A DNA stretch of 11,313 nucleotides from CAYXDR01 sp046498185 (GTDB lineage Bacteria; Desulfobacterota; DSM-4660; Desulfatiglandales; Desulfatiglandaceae), in NCBI GenBank assembly GCA_046498185.1, contig JAWOBE010000023.1, positions 1-11,313 on the forward strand. Reading direction: 5' to 3'. The notes under the pieces were generated by a model. That model worked only from the letters and a program-made list of their open reading frames with translations, made no database searches and had not been told where the DNA came from. The translations under genes were made by a program, and so were the position numbers. Shown piece by piece: positions 1 through 6,924 of this stretch. Numbering within the stretch: the first letter of the stretch is position 1; each line of letters begins with the position of its first letter.

Positions 1-381
1 CTGCGCCGTGTCTCCATCGATCGCCTGGCGCCCGCACAGCACCACGTCAATGTCTCCCAGCTTGCTGACAGCTTTTCCCAGGGTCGTGGATGTCGCCCAG
101 GTGTCGGCGCCCGCGAAAGCCCTGTCGCACAGCAAGACCCCCCGGTCGGCGCAAATTCCGATGGCCTCGGTGACAACATCAATGGCCTGGGAAGGCCCCA
201 TGGAAAGCACGGTTACCCGACCGCCGCTCAATTCCTTCAATCGCGCCGCGGCTTCCAGTGCGTGCCTGTCGTCCGGGTTCATTATGCTCTCGATCCCCTC
301 CCGTATCAGGTTTCCCGACTTGGGATCGAGCCGCACTTCCGTTGTATCCGGCACCTGTTTAACCAGTACAGCTATCTCCAT
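1..381 (-). CDS. etfB: Electron transfer flavoprotein beta subunit, partial (N-terminal 127 residues)
   Basis: Beta subunit of the soluble ETF heterodimer, which takes electrons from acyl-CoA dehydrogenases and similar flavoenzymes; in the family this subunit binds AMP (or a second flavin in bifurcating ETFs). Seen here: LVKQVPDT near residues 6-13, NPDDRHALEAA at 35-45, DRAFAGADTWATS at 87-99 and CGRQAIDGDTAQ at the left edge, all typical EtfB motifs. About half of a usual ~260-residue protein is present; the rest, and presumably etfA, lies left of the window. The ATG at 381 is preceded by AGGAG about 9 bases upstream. It follows the CoA-transferase by 38 bases on the same strand, so the two are probably co-transcribed in an acyl-CoA oxidation pathway. 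Whether this ETF bifurcates cannot be judged from this fragment. Confidence 0.93.
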   Translation of the reverse strand, partial: MEIAVLVKQVPDTTEVRLDPKSGNLIREGIESIMNPDDRHALEAAARLKELSGGRVTVLSMGPSQAIDVVTEAIGICADRGVLLCDRAFAGADTWATSTTLGKAVSKLGDIDVVLCGRQAIDGDTAQ

Positions 382-419
382 CGCCCCATTCTCCTGTAAG
401 CGGCACAGAACCCCGGCCG

Positions 420-1610
420 TCAGATCACGCCGGCGGATTTCAATTCACGTAGTTTGTCACCAGAGTATCCAAGTGTCCCGCCGTATATCTCCTCGTTGTG
501 TTCCCCGAAACGCGGCGGGAAAGGAAGAACACCGCCGATTTCCTTGAGATAAGGGGTCATATTGGGAGGAGGAGGCAGCGTCAGTTTGGTCCCGCTCACC
601 TCATCAGAGGAAAACAAAAGGCGCCTTTGTACAAGAGGATCCTGAAGAACCTCTTCGACCCCGTGAATTTTGCTTATCGGCAGCGTCAGCGAATTGAAAA
701 GCTCTATCAGTTCCTGGCTGCTGTGGCGGCTTGTGATTTCATTGATCTGTTGGTTCAACCCGGCCTTATCCTTGATACGTCCGGCATTTTTTTGATATTC
801 AGGCCGATCGAGAGATTTGAACCACTCGTGGCTCACCATCGATCTCCATTGCCGATCATTGCCCACCGCAATATAAACGTATCCGTCCACGGTCCGATAC
901 ACCGAAACCGGGCAGAAAAACTCGTGGGTGTTGCCGCGCCGGGTGATTTCCTTCTTCAACAGATCCCTCAAAGTTATCGGAACCGTGAGCCAGGAAACCG
1001 AAGATTCGAACATGGACATGTCTATCCTGGTTCCCTCGCCGGTCGTGGCCCGTTTAAAGAGGGCCTTCATCAAAAGGCCGTATGAGTGTTCGCTGGTGCC
1101 CATGTCCGGCAGCGGGATCCCGAGCACCTGGGGGTCTCCGTCCGGCTCACCGGTTAAATCCATCAGGCCCGATCTAGCCTGCAAAATCGGGTCGTAGGCG
1201 GCCTCATTGCTATCCGGACCAAAACCGGTTACCCCGAGCCAGATGATATCCGGCTTGATCTTTTTAAGAATCTCGTAGGCGATGCCCAGTTTGTCGTAGT
1301 TCCGGGGCAACTGGTTAGTCGCGAAAATGTCCACGTTGAGCTCTGTGATAACGCGCATGAATATTTCCTGGCCTTCCGCTTCCGCCAGGTTCAACGTCAG
1401 TGCCTTTTTGCCCGCGTTTATACAAAGGTAATACGAATTCATCCGCTCTTCCCCAAGAACGTTTTCTCCTATCAAACGATTGGGGTCACCATATACCGGG
1501 TGTTCAAGCCGGATCACGTTCATCCCGTCGCAGGCGAGCCTGTAGGTTAAATACGGCAGAACTGTAGCTTGTTCCAGCGAAAGCACAGTGACATCTTTGA
1601 AAAGGTCCAT
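420..1610 (-). CDS. CaiB/BaiF-type (class III) CoA-transferase
   Basis: A family III CoA-transferase, moving CoA between carboxylic acids through an aspartyl-CoA thioester. At 396 residues it is the usual size. The N terminus has the family start (LEQATVLPYLTYRLACDGMN, residues 12-31), then NAGKKALTLNL at 65-75 and a GFGP turn at 129-132. Asp169 in LPDMGTSEHSYG falls at the same residue number as the catalytic Asp169 of formyl-CoA transferase; GEGTRIDMSMFES follows. The ATG at 1610 has AAGGAGAG about 6 bases upstream. It precedes etfB by 38 bases, so it likely activates an acid that is then oxidised by an ETF-linked acyl-CoA dehydrogenase. The substrate cannot be read from the sequence. A strong promoter with an overlapping palindrome (1717-1744) lies upstream and suggests substrate-responsive repression. 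Confidence 0.92.
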   Translation of the reverse strand: MDLFKDVTVLSLEQATVLPYLTYRLACDGMNVIRLEHPVYGDPNRLIGENVLGEERMNSYYLCINAGKKALTLNLAEAEGQEIFMRVITELNVDIFATNQLPRNYDKLGIAYEILKKIKPDIIWLGVTGFGPDSNEAAYDPILQARSGLMDLTGEPDGDPQVLGIPLPDMGTSEHSYGLLMKALFKRATTGEGTRIDMSMFESSVSWLTVPITLRDLLKKEITRRGNTHEFFCPVSVYRTVDGYVYIAVGNDRQWRSMVSHEWFKSLDRPEYQKNAGRIKDKAGLNQQINEITSRHSSQELIELFNSLTLPISKIHGVEEVLQDPLVQRRLLFSSDEVSGTKLTLPPPPNMTPYLKEIGGVLPFPPRFGEHNEEIYGGTLGYSGDKLRELKSAGVI

Positions 1611-1716
1611 CGCTTCTCTCCTTCATGCCTGGGCTTTGAGACGGTGCGTATCGGTAAAGAGCGAACCATGGAAAATCAAACGATCTTTAAGTGGGAACGA
1701 TATCAGATGACTGGAG

Positions 1717-1731
1717 TGTATACTGTATACA
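1717..1731. promoter_or_regulatory. Perfect palindrome TGTATAC-T-GTATACA, probable operator
   Basis: Fifteen bases reading the same on both strands apart from the central base. It includes the -10 box and reaches into the spacer, the classical position for a repressor site. The GTATAC core resembles the TTGTATACAA-type sites known for FadR-subfamily GntR regulators of organic-acid genes (for example MatR); that link is an inference, and no regulator gene lies in the window. Confidence 0.55.
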
Positions 1732-1744
1732 AACACCCTGTCAA
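1717..1744 (-). promoter_or_regulatory. Sigma-70-type promoter of the CoA-transferase/etfB operon
   Basis: Read on the minus strand, a consensus -35 TTGACA (1744-1739) is followed after 16 bases by TATACA (1722-1717). An A-rich tract (1748-1756) just upstream of the -35 could act as an UP element. Transcription would start near 1710, leaving a leader of about 100 bases before the ATG at 1610. The -35 is perfect; the -10 matches 4 of 6. Confidence 0.6.
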
Positions 1745-1813
1745 CATATTTTTTTTCAGGCCTTCCCGGATGAACGTTGATGAATTCGCTGGAAGTCAAA
1801 AACACCTGTCCCT

Positions 1814-1895
1814 CGGGGTCGGGGTCGCTATCAGCATCGGTATCGGACGTTGATCAGTGGCCTTTTCGACCCCGATACCGATCCCGACCCCCGAC
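1814..1895. repeat. GC-rich imperfect inverted repeat built of GATCGG/TATCGG-like hexamers
   Basis: The left arm (1814-1846) and right arm (1867-1895) are made of short units such as TCGGGG and TATCGG. ATCGGTATCGG at 1836-1846 pairs perfectly with CCGATACCGAT at 1872-1882; the outer parts pair with interruptions. It sits in the gap downstream of mltG. Read on the minus strand a TTTTT run (1802-1798) follows some 12 bases after the stem, so it may end transcription of the moxR-vwa-mltG operon, but the run is rather far for a standard terminator. The rest of 1611-1969 holds only the promoter and operator listed separately; I see no gene in it. Confidence 0.55.
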
Positions 1896-1969
1896 GCCGA
1901 TAAGGCGGGGATGATACGTTTTACGATGCCGACATTGGGCCGAACGAGGCGCCGACTGCAGTCCTCGAA

Positions 1970-2983
1970 TCATGAAGAGCGGCCTGCGGACCGCCTCTGG
2001 TATTTTTGAACAGCTGCGTTGTGCTCTTTCAGGCTTTTTGAAAAATGGTGGGTTCCGTCGTTTTTGGAAACGAAATATAAATAATCGGTTTGCGCCGGAT
2101 CGAGCACCGCCAGCACCGAATCCAGGCCCGGGTTGCAGATCGGACCCGGCGGAAGGCCGGTTACCATGTAGGTGTTATAAGCCGATCGCCGCCTTAGTTC
2201 CTTTCTTGTTATCGGCCCTTCAAAATCAACAATATCATATACAGCGGTGGGATCGCTTTGAAGCCGCATACCCTTGTCGATACGATTCAAAAAAACGCTT
2301 GCAATCAATGGTCGTTCGGAAGCACTTCCGGTTTCCTTTTCGATGATGGAAGCCAGAATAACGGCCTGATCGAGGCTCATGCCGGTTTGTTCGATCCGCC
2401 CTTTCAAAGGCCCGATTTTTTCGAAAAATCTTTTCACCATCACGTCCACCATGACGCGCACCGGCAGCCCCTTGCTGAAGCGGTATGTGTCAGGATACAA
2501 AAACCCCTCCAGGCCGGGGAAGTTCAGGCCATAGCTCTCTGCGGTTTTCGGATTGAGGCAATAGCTGATGAAAGCACCTTCATCCACAAGGTCCAGCCCG
2601 GCAAGCAGTCCTCCAATCTCTCTGAGTCCCATGCCCTCCGGGATCGTTACCGGATGCGTCATGAGAATCCCTCTTCGAAGATATTCAAGGATCTTCACCG
2701 GCGGCATCGCCGGGCTCAATGAATATTCTCCCGCCTTAATGCTTCTGCTGGATCCGGCGATTCTCGCCCACAACACGAAAGCGTTGCCGCTTTTGATCAA
2801 TCCTTGGCGCTCCAGCCGGGCGGCCACATCGGCAAGACCAACGCCCTCAGGGACAACAAAAATATGAGCGGGAGCTCCGTCTGGAACGGCCGGGTGCAAA
2901 AGCGACCAAGCCATCCACACAGTAACGGACACGACCGCAAGGAATACCGCGGCGCCGGAGTACAAAAACCATCTCCGCCTCAT
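1970..2983 (-). CDS. mltG: Endolytic murein transglycosylase MltG (YceG-like)
   Basis: Membrane-anchored lytic transglycosylase that cuts nascent peptidoglycan strands and sets glycan length at the outer face of the inner membrane. At 337 residues it has normal length. Residues 6-28 form one N-terminal transmembrane anchor; a LysM-like region follows (IFVVPEGVGLADVAARLERQ, 41-60). The catalytic domain carries FLYPDTYRF (161-169), the IIEKET signature with its glutamates at 215 and 217 (the family's catalytic Glu lies here), RLQSDPTAVYD (240-250), YNTY (269-272) and GLPPGPICNPG (276-286). Start ATG 2983; its ribosome site AGGAGA lies over the last codons of the preceding VWA gene, whose stop is 7 bases upstream, so translation is probably coupled. 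It is the last gene of the moxR-vwa-mltG operon; pairing with MoxR/VWA genes is not its usual E. coli setting. Confidence 0.95.
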   Translation of the reverse strand: MRRRWFLYSGAAVFLAVVSVTVWMAWSLLHPAVPDGAPAHIFVVPEGVGLADVAARLERQGLIKSGNAFVLWARIAGSSRSIKAGEYSLSPAMPPVKILEYLRRGILMTHPVTIPEGMGLREIGGLLAGLDLVDEGAFISYCLNPKTAESYGLNFPGLEGFLYPDTYRFSKGLPVRVMVDVMVKRFFEKIGPLKGRIEQTGMSLDQAVILASIIEKETGSASERPLIASVFLNRIDKGMRLQSDPTAVYDIVDFEGPITRKELRRRSAYNTYMVTGLPPGPICNPGLDSVLAVLDPAQTDYLYFVSKNDGTHHFSKSLKEHNAAVQKYQRRSAGRSS

Positions 2984-2990
2984 CTTAAAT

Positions 2991-4184
2991 TCATCTCCTG
3001 GCCATCAAATACGTCACGGCATCTTCGAGGCCGTCCAGGCTCAATTCAAACATGGGGATAATATCTTTAATCATGCCGATCGTTCTGGTATAATACCATG
3101 TTTCGGTCGGCCTTGGATTGAGCCACACGCAGTGAGGAAAAAGGTCCGCAATGAATTGAAGCCGTTCATAACTAGGTTTACCGCTTCTTTCATGAACATA
3201 GATAGATCCGTCCCTGGCCATCAATTCGTACGGAGCCATGCTTGCATCCCCCACAAAGATAAAACGGCTTTCCGGATCCAGCTTAACAAAGTCGTCCACA
3301 GAGAAAGGCTTTCGTATCCTGGGCGGATCTTCCCAAAGGTAGTCATAAACGGTGTTGTGAAAATAAAACGTTTTTATTTCATCGAACTGGCTCCTGGCAT
3401 AGGAAAAGAGAGTCCCCACCAGATCCACATAGGGCTCCATGGACCAGCCTCCGTTGTCCATTGCGAGTATAACCTTCAACCGGTTCCTGTAGCCCCGCTC
3501 GAAAACGATCTCGATCTCTCCCGCGTTTTTCATCGTGCGGCGTATGGTTTCATCAATGTGAACCCGGTCTTTCGGACCCACCGGAACCATATGTCGAAGC
3601 CGTTTCAGTGCCTCGCCCAAATGGGCGCGATCAAGCGGGCCGTGGCTCGAGTAATCCCGGTAGCGCCTGTCGAGAGCGACCTTGACCGCCGATCCGCCCC
3701 TTGAAACGCCTCCCACCCGCATTCCTCCGGGATGATATCCGGAATGCCCCACCGGAGATGTCCCCCTTGTGCCGATCCATTTGCTCCCCCCATGATGTTC
3801 ACCGGTTTGGTCTTTAAGCCGTTCGGTGAAATATTCAAGGAGCTGCTCCGGGCTCATCGTATCGAAATCCCTCTCGTCAAGCCCCAGCGCACGGGCTGCA
3901 GCCGCAGGATCCTGCAACCACTCCTCAAGCAACGCCCTCGCGATTTCGGAAATTTCCATGTCGGTCGGATCGCCGAGTTCTGCGCCCTCGAAACGGTGGG
4001 CGAAAACACGGTCATATACATCGAAATAGCGTTCGCTTTTGACCAGCAGCGAGCGCGCCACGACGTAAAAGTCTTCAAGCGAACCTATAAGCCCAAGGTT
4101 CATGGCCTCCTGAAGCTTCAAAAAGGATGTAGGGCTCACCGGGATGCCGGCGTTTTTCAAGAGATAGAAAAAATCCGTAAACAT
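2991..4184 (-). CDS. VWA-domain protein of the CoxE-like family
   Basis: Soluble 397-residue protein of the VWA/CoxE-like group that is regularly encoded beside MoxR ATPases; such pairs are thought to act as metal-insertion or complex-maturation chaperones. The N-terminal half (1-125) is helical and acidic, followed by a Gly/His-rich linker (130-165). The VWA domain begins near 235: VILAMDNGGWSMEPYV (238-253) holds the first MIDAS strand, here D243-N-G-G-W-S-M instead of the canonical DxSxS. Later motifs are FYFHNTVYDYLW (273-284), FIFVGDASMAPYE (308-320) and CVWLNPRP (352-359). No signal peptide or membrane segment is seen. The ATG at 4184 has only a weak upstream GTGGA; the moxR stop is 7 bases before it, so translation is probably coupled. 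The client protein cannot be told from the sequence. Confidence 0.85.
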   Translation of the reverse strand: MFTDFFYLLKNAGIPVSPTSFLKLQEAMNLGLIGSLEDFYVVARSLLVKSERYFDVYDRVFAHRFEGAELGDPTDMEISEIARALLEEWLQDPAAAARALGLDERDFDTMSPEQLLEYFTERLKDQTGEHHGGSKWIGTRGTSPVGHSGYHPGGMRVGGVSRGGSAVKVALDRRYRDYSSHGPLDRAHLGEALKRLRHMVPVGPKDRVHIDETIRRTMKNAGEIEIVFERGYRNRLKVILAMDNGGWSMEPYVDLVGTLFSYARSQFDEIKTFYFHNTVYDYLWEDPPRIRKPFSVDDFVKLDPESRFIFVGDASMAPYELMARDGSIYVHERSGKPSYERLQFIADLFPHCVWLNPRPTETWYYTRTIGMIKDIIPMFELSLDGLEDAVTYLMARR

Positions 4185-4191
4185 AGGTCCA

Positions 4192-5046
4192 CTACCATCT
4201 GGAACGTGACACGGCCGATTGTGCAGCGGCTAAATCGGCACTTTTCTTGAACAACACCCCCAGATAGGGAATATCACCCTTTGCGATCTTTCCGGCTTCA
4301 AAGTCCGGATCATTCATCAACGCCCGTATCCAGTTGATCAACTCCCTGGTTGCCGGCTTCTTTTCCAGCCCCCGCAGATCCCTTAGCCTGTAAAAGCCTT
4401 GGACCGATTGGTCCAGGAGTTTCCTGGAAATGTCCGGGAAATGAACCTCGACAATGCTTCGCATAAACTCCGGTTCCGGGAATGCGATATGATGAAAATT
4501 GCATCGTCCCAGAAAAGGGTCTGACAAATCCTTCTTGGCGTTGGAGGTTATTATTATCACAGGCCGGTGGCGCGCCCGGATCGTTTTGTCGATCTCCATT
4601 ATATCGAACTCCATCTGATCCAGAACATCCAGCATATCATCCTGGAAATCCGTGTCCGCCTTGTCGATTTCGTCAATCAGCAGAACAACGCGCTCATCGG
4701 ATACAAAGGCTTGACCAATTTTTCCCATTTTAATATATTCTTCTATATTGCTTACATTTCTCGTCGAATCCCCGAACCGGCTGTCATTGAGCCTGGTCAG
4801 CGTATCGTACTGGTAGAGCGCGTCCACCAGTTTCATGCTTGATTTCACATTCAATACGATGAGCGGCATTTTCAATGCCTCGGCCACCGCGTGAGCGAGC
4901 ATCGTCTTTCCGGTCCCAGGTTCCCCTTTAAGCAGAAGCGGCATTTCAAGCGCCATGGATACATTCACAATATTCGCCAGTTCTCTGTCCAGAACATACC
5001 TGGACGCGCCTTGAAAAAACCCTTCTCTATCCGGCTTCACAACCAT
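4192..5046 (-). CDS. MoxR-type AAA+ ATPase
   Basis: Cytoplasmic AAA+ ATPase of the MoxR branch, 284 residues. Walker A GEPGTGKT is at 41-48, Walker B VVLLIDEIDKAD at 120-131, sensor 1 IIITSNAKKDLSDPFLGRC at 164-182 with the arginine finger candidate R181, and a sensor-2-like KKPATRELINW at 229-239. The start ATG 5046 has AAAGGAG 8 bases upstream. First gene of the operon with the CoxE-like VWA protein, which is the usual partner: the ATPase is thought to use ATP to remodel a target recruited by the VWA protein. A promoter and an inverted repeat lie in the divergent gap upstream (5102-5144). The family call is firm; the substrate is unknown. Confidence 0.93.
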   Translation of the reverse strand: MVVKPDREGFFQGASRYVLDRELANIVNVSMALEMPLLLKGEPGTGKTMLAHAVAEALKMPLIVLNVKSSMKLVDALYQYDTLTRLNDSRFGDSTRNVSNIEEYIKMGKIGQAFVSDERVVLLIDEIDKADTDFQDDMLDVLDQMEFDIMEIDKTIRARHRPVIIITSNAKKDLSDPFLGRCNFHHIAFPEPEFMRSIVEVHFPDISRKLLDQSVQGFYRLRDLRGLEKKPATRELINWIRALMNDPDFEAGKIAKGDIPYLGVLFKKSADLAAAQSAVSRSRW

Positions 5047-5101
5047 CGCCCTGCTCCTTTAAAAATTGCAATATTCAACTCACTGTGAGATAACGCGTCC
5101 A

Positions 5102-5130
5102 ACGATAAAATATATCATGCTTCCTGTCAA
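5102..5130 (-). promoter_or_regulatory. Probable promoter of the moxR-vwa-mltG operon
   Basis: On the minus strand TTGACA (5130-5125) is followed after 17 bases by TATCGT (5107-5102), a perfect -35 and a 4-of-6 -10. The start of transcription would be near 5095, about 50 bases before the moxR ATG. Confidence 0.55.
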
Positions 5131-5144
5131 ACAAGCCTGACAGG
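5123..5144. promoter_or_regulatory. Inverted repeat CCTGTCA-N8-TGACAGG over the moxR -35 box
   Basis: Perfect 7-base arms (5123-5129 and 5138-5144) separated by 8 bases. It covers the -35 of the moxR promoter and lies 25 bases before the divergent gene's preferred start (5169), so a protein bound here could control both. A smaller palindrome CTCAC-T-GTGAG sits at 5079-5089 in the moxR leader. Confidence 0.45.
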
Positions 5145-5168
5145 ATGACGTATCAGGTGGAGTTTTTA

Positions 5169-5759
5169 ATGCCTCTCGCTTTCGAGTCCACAAATTACGG
5201 CACCCTGGCATTCGGGTTTTTCAATATAGATTCCGACATGCTGCTGCTTGACCACTGCTTTTTCTTTTCGACCGAATTCGCGAAGCACCTGTCAGACCTG
5301 GCCCGCACCCCCGCAACCCATTCGTTCACCGCGGCCTGGGCAGGCTACCATATAGAGCGGTCCGAAGATATCGGGGACCTGATGTACGCGATTCACGGAA
5401 TAGAATTCAGCGGATTCATCGGAGAAGTCTACAAATTGTTCCCATTCCCCCGGGATTCCCGTCTGTTTCGCCAGAAGCCGGAGGGAACCACCAACAGGCA
5501 CGCCATCGAGAGAATGATACAAGGTTTTGCGAAGCCGGAAAAAATCATTCTAAACGTCAACAACCGGGGCGACGAAATCCAGATTGACCGGTATAAATTT
5601 TCCAGAAAAGTGTTCCAGGATATGGTCCTATATGTTTGGCTCGGAGGCTATCCGCGATGGACCGACAACTCCCCTCCCGCCTATATCCAGGAAATGAAAC
5701 GGCACATTGCATCGTCAACCCATCCTGTCTTTAAGGAGATTTCGTTCAAGGTTCGTTGA
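5169..5759 (+). CDS. Conserved-looking hypothetical protein, 196 residues
   Basis: I do not recognise a family. The protein is soluble, with no signal peptide or transmembrane segment, and mixed alpha/beta in character: an aromatic-rich N-terminal part (GTLAFGFFNIDSDMLLLDH, 11-29), a middle with many acidic and aromatic residues, and a basic C-terminal region with VNNRGDEIQIDRYKFSR. A single Cys is at residue 30. I chose ATG 5169 because GGTGGAG lies about 6 bases before it; the in-frame ATG at 5145, which would add 8 residues, has only an AGG touching it. It is divergent from the moxR operon and convergent with htpX (24-base gap), so it appears to be transcribed alone. Confidence 0.75.
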   Translation: MPLAFESTNYGTLAFGFFNIDSDMLLLDHCFFFSTEFAKHLSDLARTPATHSFTAAWAGYHIERSEDIGDLMYAIHGIEFSGFIGEVYKLFPFPRDSRLFRQKPEGTTNRHAIERMIQGFAKPEKIILNVNNRGDEIQIDRYKFSRKVFQDMVLYVWLGGYPRWTDNSPPAYIQEMKRHIASSTHPVFKEISFKVR

Positions 5760-5783
5760 GAGGCACCAGAGCTTTCAGCGAGC

Positions 5784-6719
5784 TCATCGGGAAAGGCTCC
5801 TCCAGGTATCCTCGGCCTTTCTCAGTCCATCCGGCTCATCCGGCTGTATTCCACCATCCCCGCTCCCGGTTACCGGGGCCCGGCCCCTGAGTCTCGCGAT
5901 TCGCTCCTCGATCGGAGGGTGGGTCGAAAACAGCGATGCCATGGATCGCCCGGACAAAGGATTTACAATAAACATATGGGCGGAGGAAGGATCGGCCTTC
6001 TTCATCGGTAGCTGTTTACTGTAAGCGCCTAGCTTTTCGAGCGCCGAAGCCAGCCCGGAAGGGTTGCCCGAAATCCTTGCCCCGGTTGCATCCGCATGAT
6101 ACTCCCGGGACCGGGAAACGGCCATTTGCACCATCAGTGCCGCCAATGGGGCAAGTATCGAAATGACGATCATTGCTACCACTCCGGAACGTCCCTCTTC
6201 ATTGCTGCCACCCCCGCCGAAAAGCGCCGCCCACCTGGCCATGTTAGCCAGGATCATCACCGCGCCTGCCATCGTCGCCGCAATGGAGCCGATCAAAATA
6301 TCCCTGTTTCTGACATGGGCCAGTTCATGAGCAATCACTCCGGTGATCTCTTCCTTTTTCATCAACCTCAGCAGTCCTTCAGTAACCGCGACAACTGCGT
6401 GCTCGGGATTTCTTCCGGTTGCGAAAGCATTCGGACTTTGATCGGGTATGATAAAAACACGAGGCATGGGGATGCCGCCGTTTCGAGAAAGTTCCTGGAC
6501 TATCTGATATAGCTCTGAATTCCGACTGGGTGAAGCTTCAACAGCACGGTGCATCTTGAGTACGATCCTGTCCGAAAACCAGTAGCTGAAAAAATTCATG
6601 CCAGCGGCCAAAACAAAAGCGATCATCATACCCTGCCGGCCGCCCAGCATGGCACCTATCAACACCAGCAGCGCCGTCAAAACGCCCAGAAGAAGTGTGG
6701 TTTTAAATATATTTCCCAT
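5784..6719 (-). CDS. htpX: Membrane zinc metalloprotease HtpX
   Basis: Inner-membrane M48 metalloprotease that degrades misfolded membrane proteins and overlaps in role with FtsH. Residue numbers here count from an in-frame ATG at 6728. Membrane segments are at about 10-29, 33-50, 143-163 and 184-205. The zinc site is HELAH at 134-138 (ligands H134 and H138, catalytic E135), with the third ligand E209 in SREYHAD; FSTHPPIEERIARL (267-280) is the typical C-terminal motif. I prefer the ATG at 6719 (311 residues): GGAGG sits 9 bases before it but directly touches the ATG at 6728. The gene has its own promoter (6761-6788) and faces the hypothetical gene ending at 5759. Size and motifs are complete. 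Confidence 0.95.
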   Translation of the reverse strand: MGNIFKTTLLLGVLTALLVLIGAMLGGRQGMMIAFVLAAGMNFFSYWFSDRIVLKMHRAVEASPSRNSELYQIVQELSRNGGIPMPRVFIIPDQSPNAFATGRNPEHAVVAVTEGLLRLMKKEEITGVIAHELAHVRNRDILIGSIAATMAGAVMILANMARWAALFGGGGSNEEGRSGVVAMIVISILAPLAALMVQMAVSRSREYHADATGARISGNPSGLASALEKLGAYSKQLPMKKADPSSAHMFIVNPLSGRSMASLFSTHPPIEERIARLRGRAPVTGSGDGGIQPDEPDGLRKAEDTWRSLSR

Positions 6720-6760
6720 GTTTTTCATCCTCCATGGTTTTCCCTTTACTGTTTGATCTT

Positions 6761-6788
6761 ATTGTAATGACTGGATACGGCCAGTCAA
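6761..6788 (-). promoter_or_regulatory. Probable htpX promoter
   Basis: On the minus strand TTGACT (6788-6783), a 16-base spacer and TACAAT (6766-6761): five of six matches in each box. The leader would be about 35 bases. Confidence 0.6.
6768..6787. promoter_or_regulatory. Inverted repeat TGACTGG-N6-CCAGTCA inside the htpX promoter
   Basis: Perfect 7-base arms (6768-6774 and 6781-6787) that fill the spacer between the -10 and -35 boxes and overlap the -35. This is the position of a repressor or a MerR-like activator site. No regulator gene is nearby. Confidence 0.45.
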
Positions 6789-6809
6789 GCGCCGCTCGTG
6801 CGTCTATGC

Positions 6810-6838
6810 TTGACATGAAAGCCTAAACAGTTTATTCG
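6810..6838 (+). promoter_or_regulatory. Possible promoter for the plus-strand small-protein/transporter genes
   Basis: TTGACA at 6810-6815 followed by TTTATT (16-base spacing) or TATTCG (17-base spacing). The -35 is perfect but the -10 is weak. It would serve the gene starting at 6925 and perhaps the transporter genes after it. Confidence 0.35.
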
Positions 6839-6924
6839 ATTACCGAAAGCTTCGCCTCGACCGGATGTCGATTGGTGGGGCTTCGACATTCCATGAAATA
6901 CGCGATGGAGGCGTGTTGAACAAT

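Noticed and set aside
8..547. An open frame of 179 codons on the plus strand
   Set aside because: It is antisense to etfB and the end of the CoA-transferase gene, and its Ser/Pro/Arg-rich composition is typical of a shadow frame.
498..1085. An open frame of 195 codons on the plus strand
   Set aside because: It lies fully inside the well-supported CoA-transferase on the other strand and has no recognisable motif.
1798..1895. A confident rho-independent terminator for the mltG operon
   Set aside because: The hairpin is imperfect with a long loop, and the T run lies some 12 bases beyond the stem rather than right after it.
5760..5783. A bidirectional terminator between the unknown gene and htpX
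   Set aside because: The 24-base gap shows no stable hairpin or T run; the GAGCTC nearby is just a short self-complementary word.
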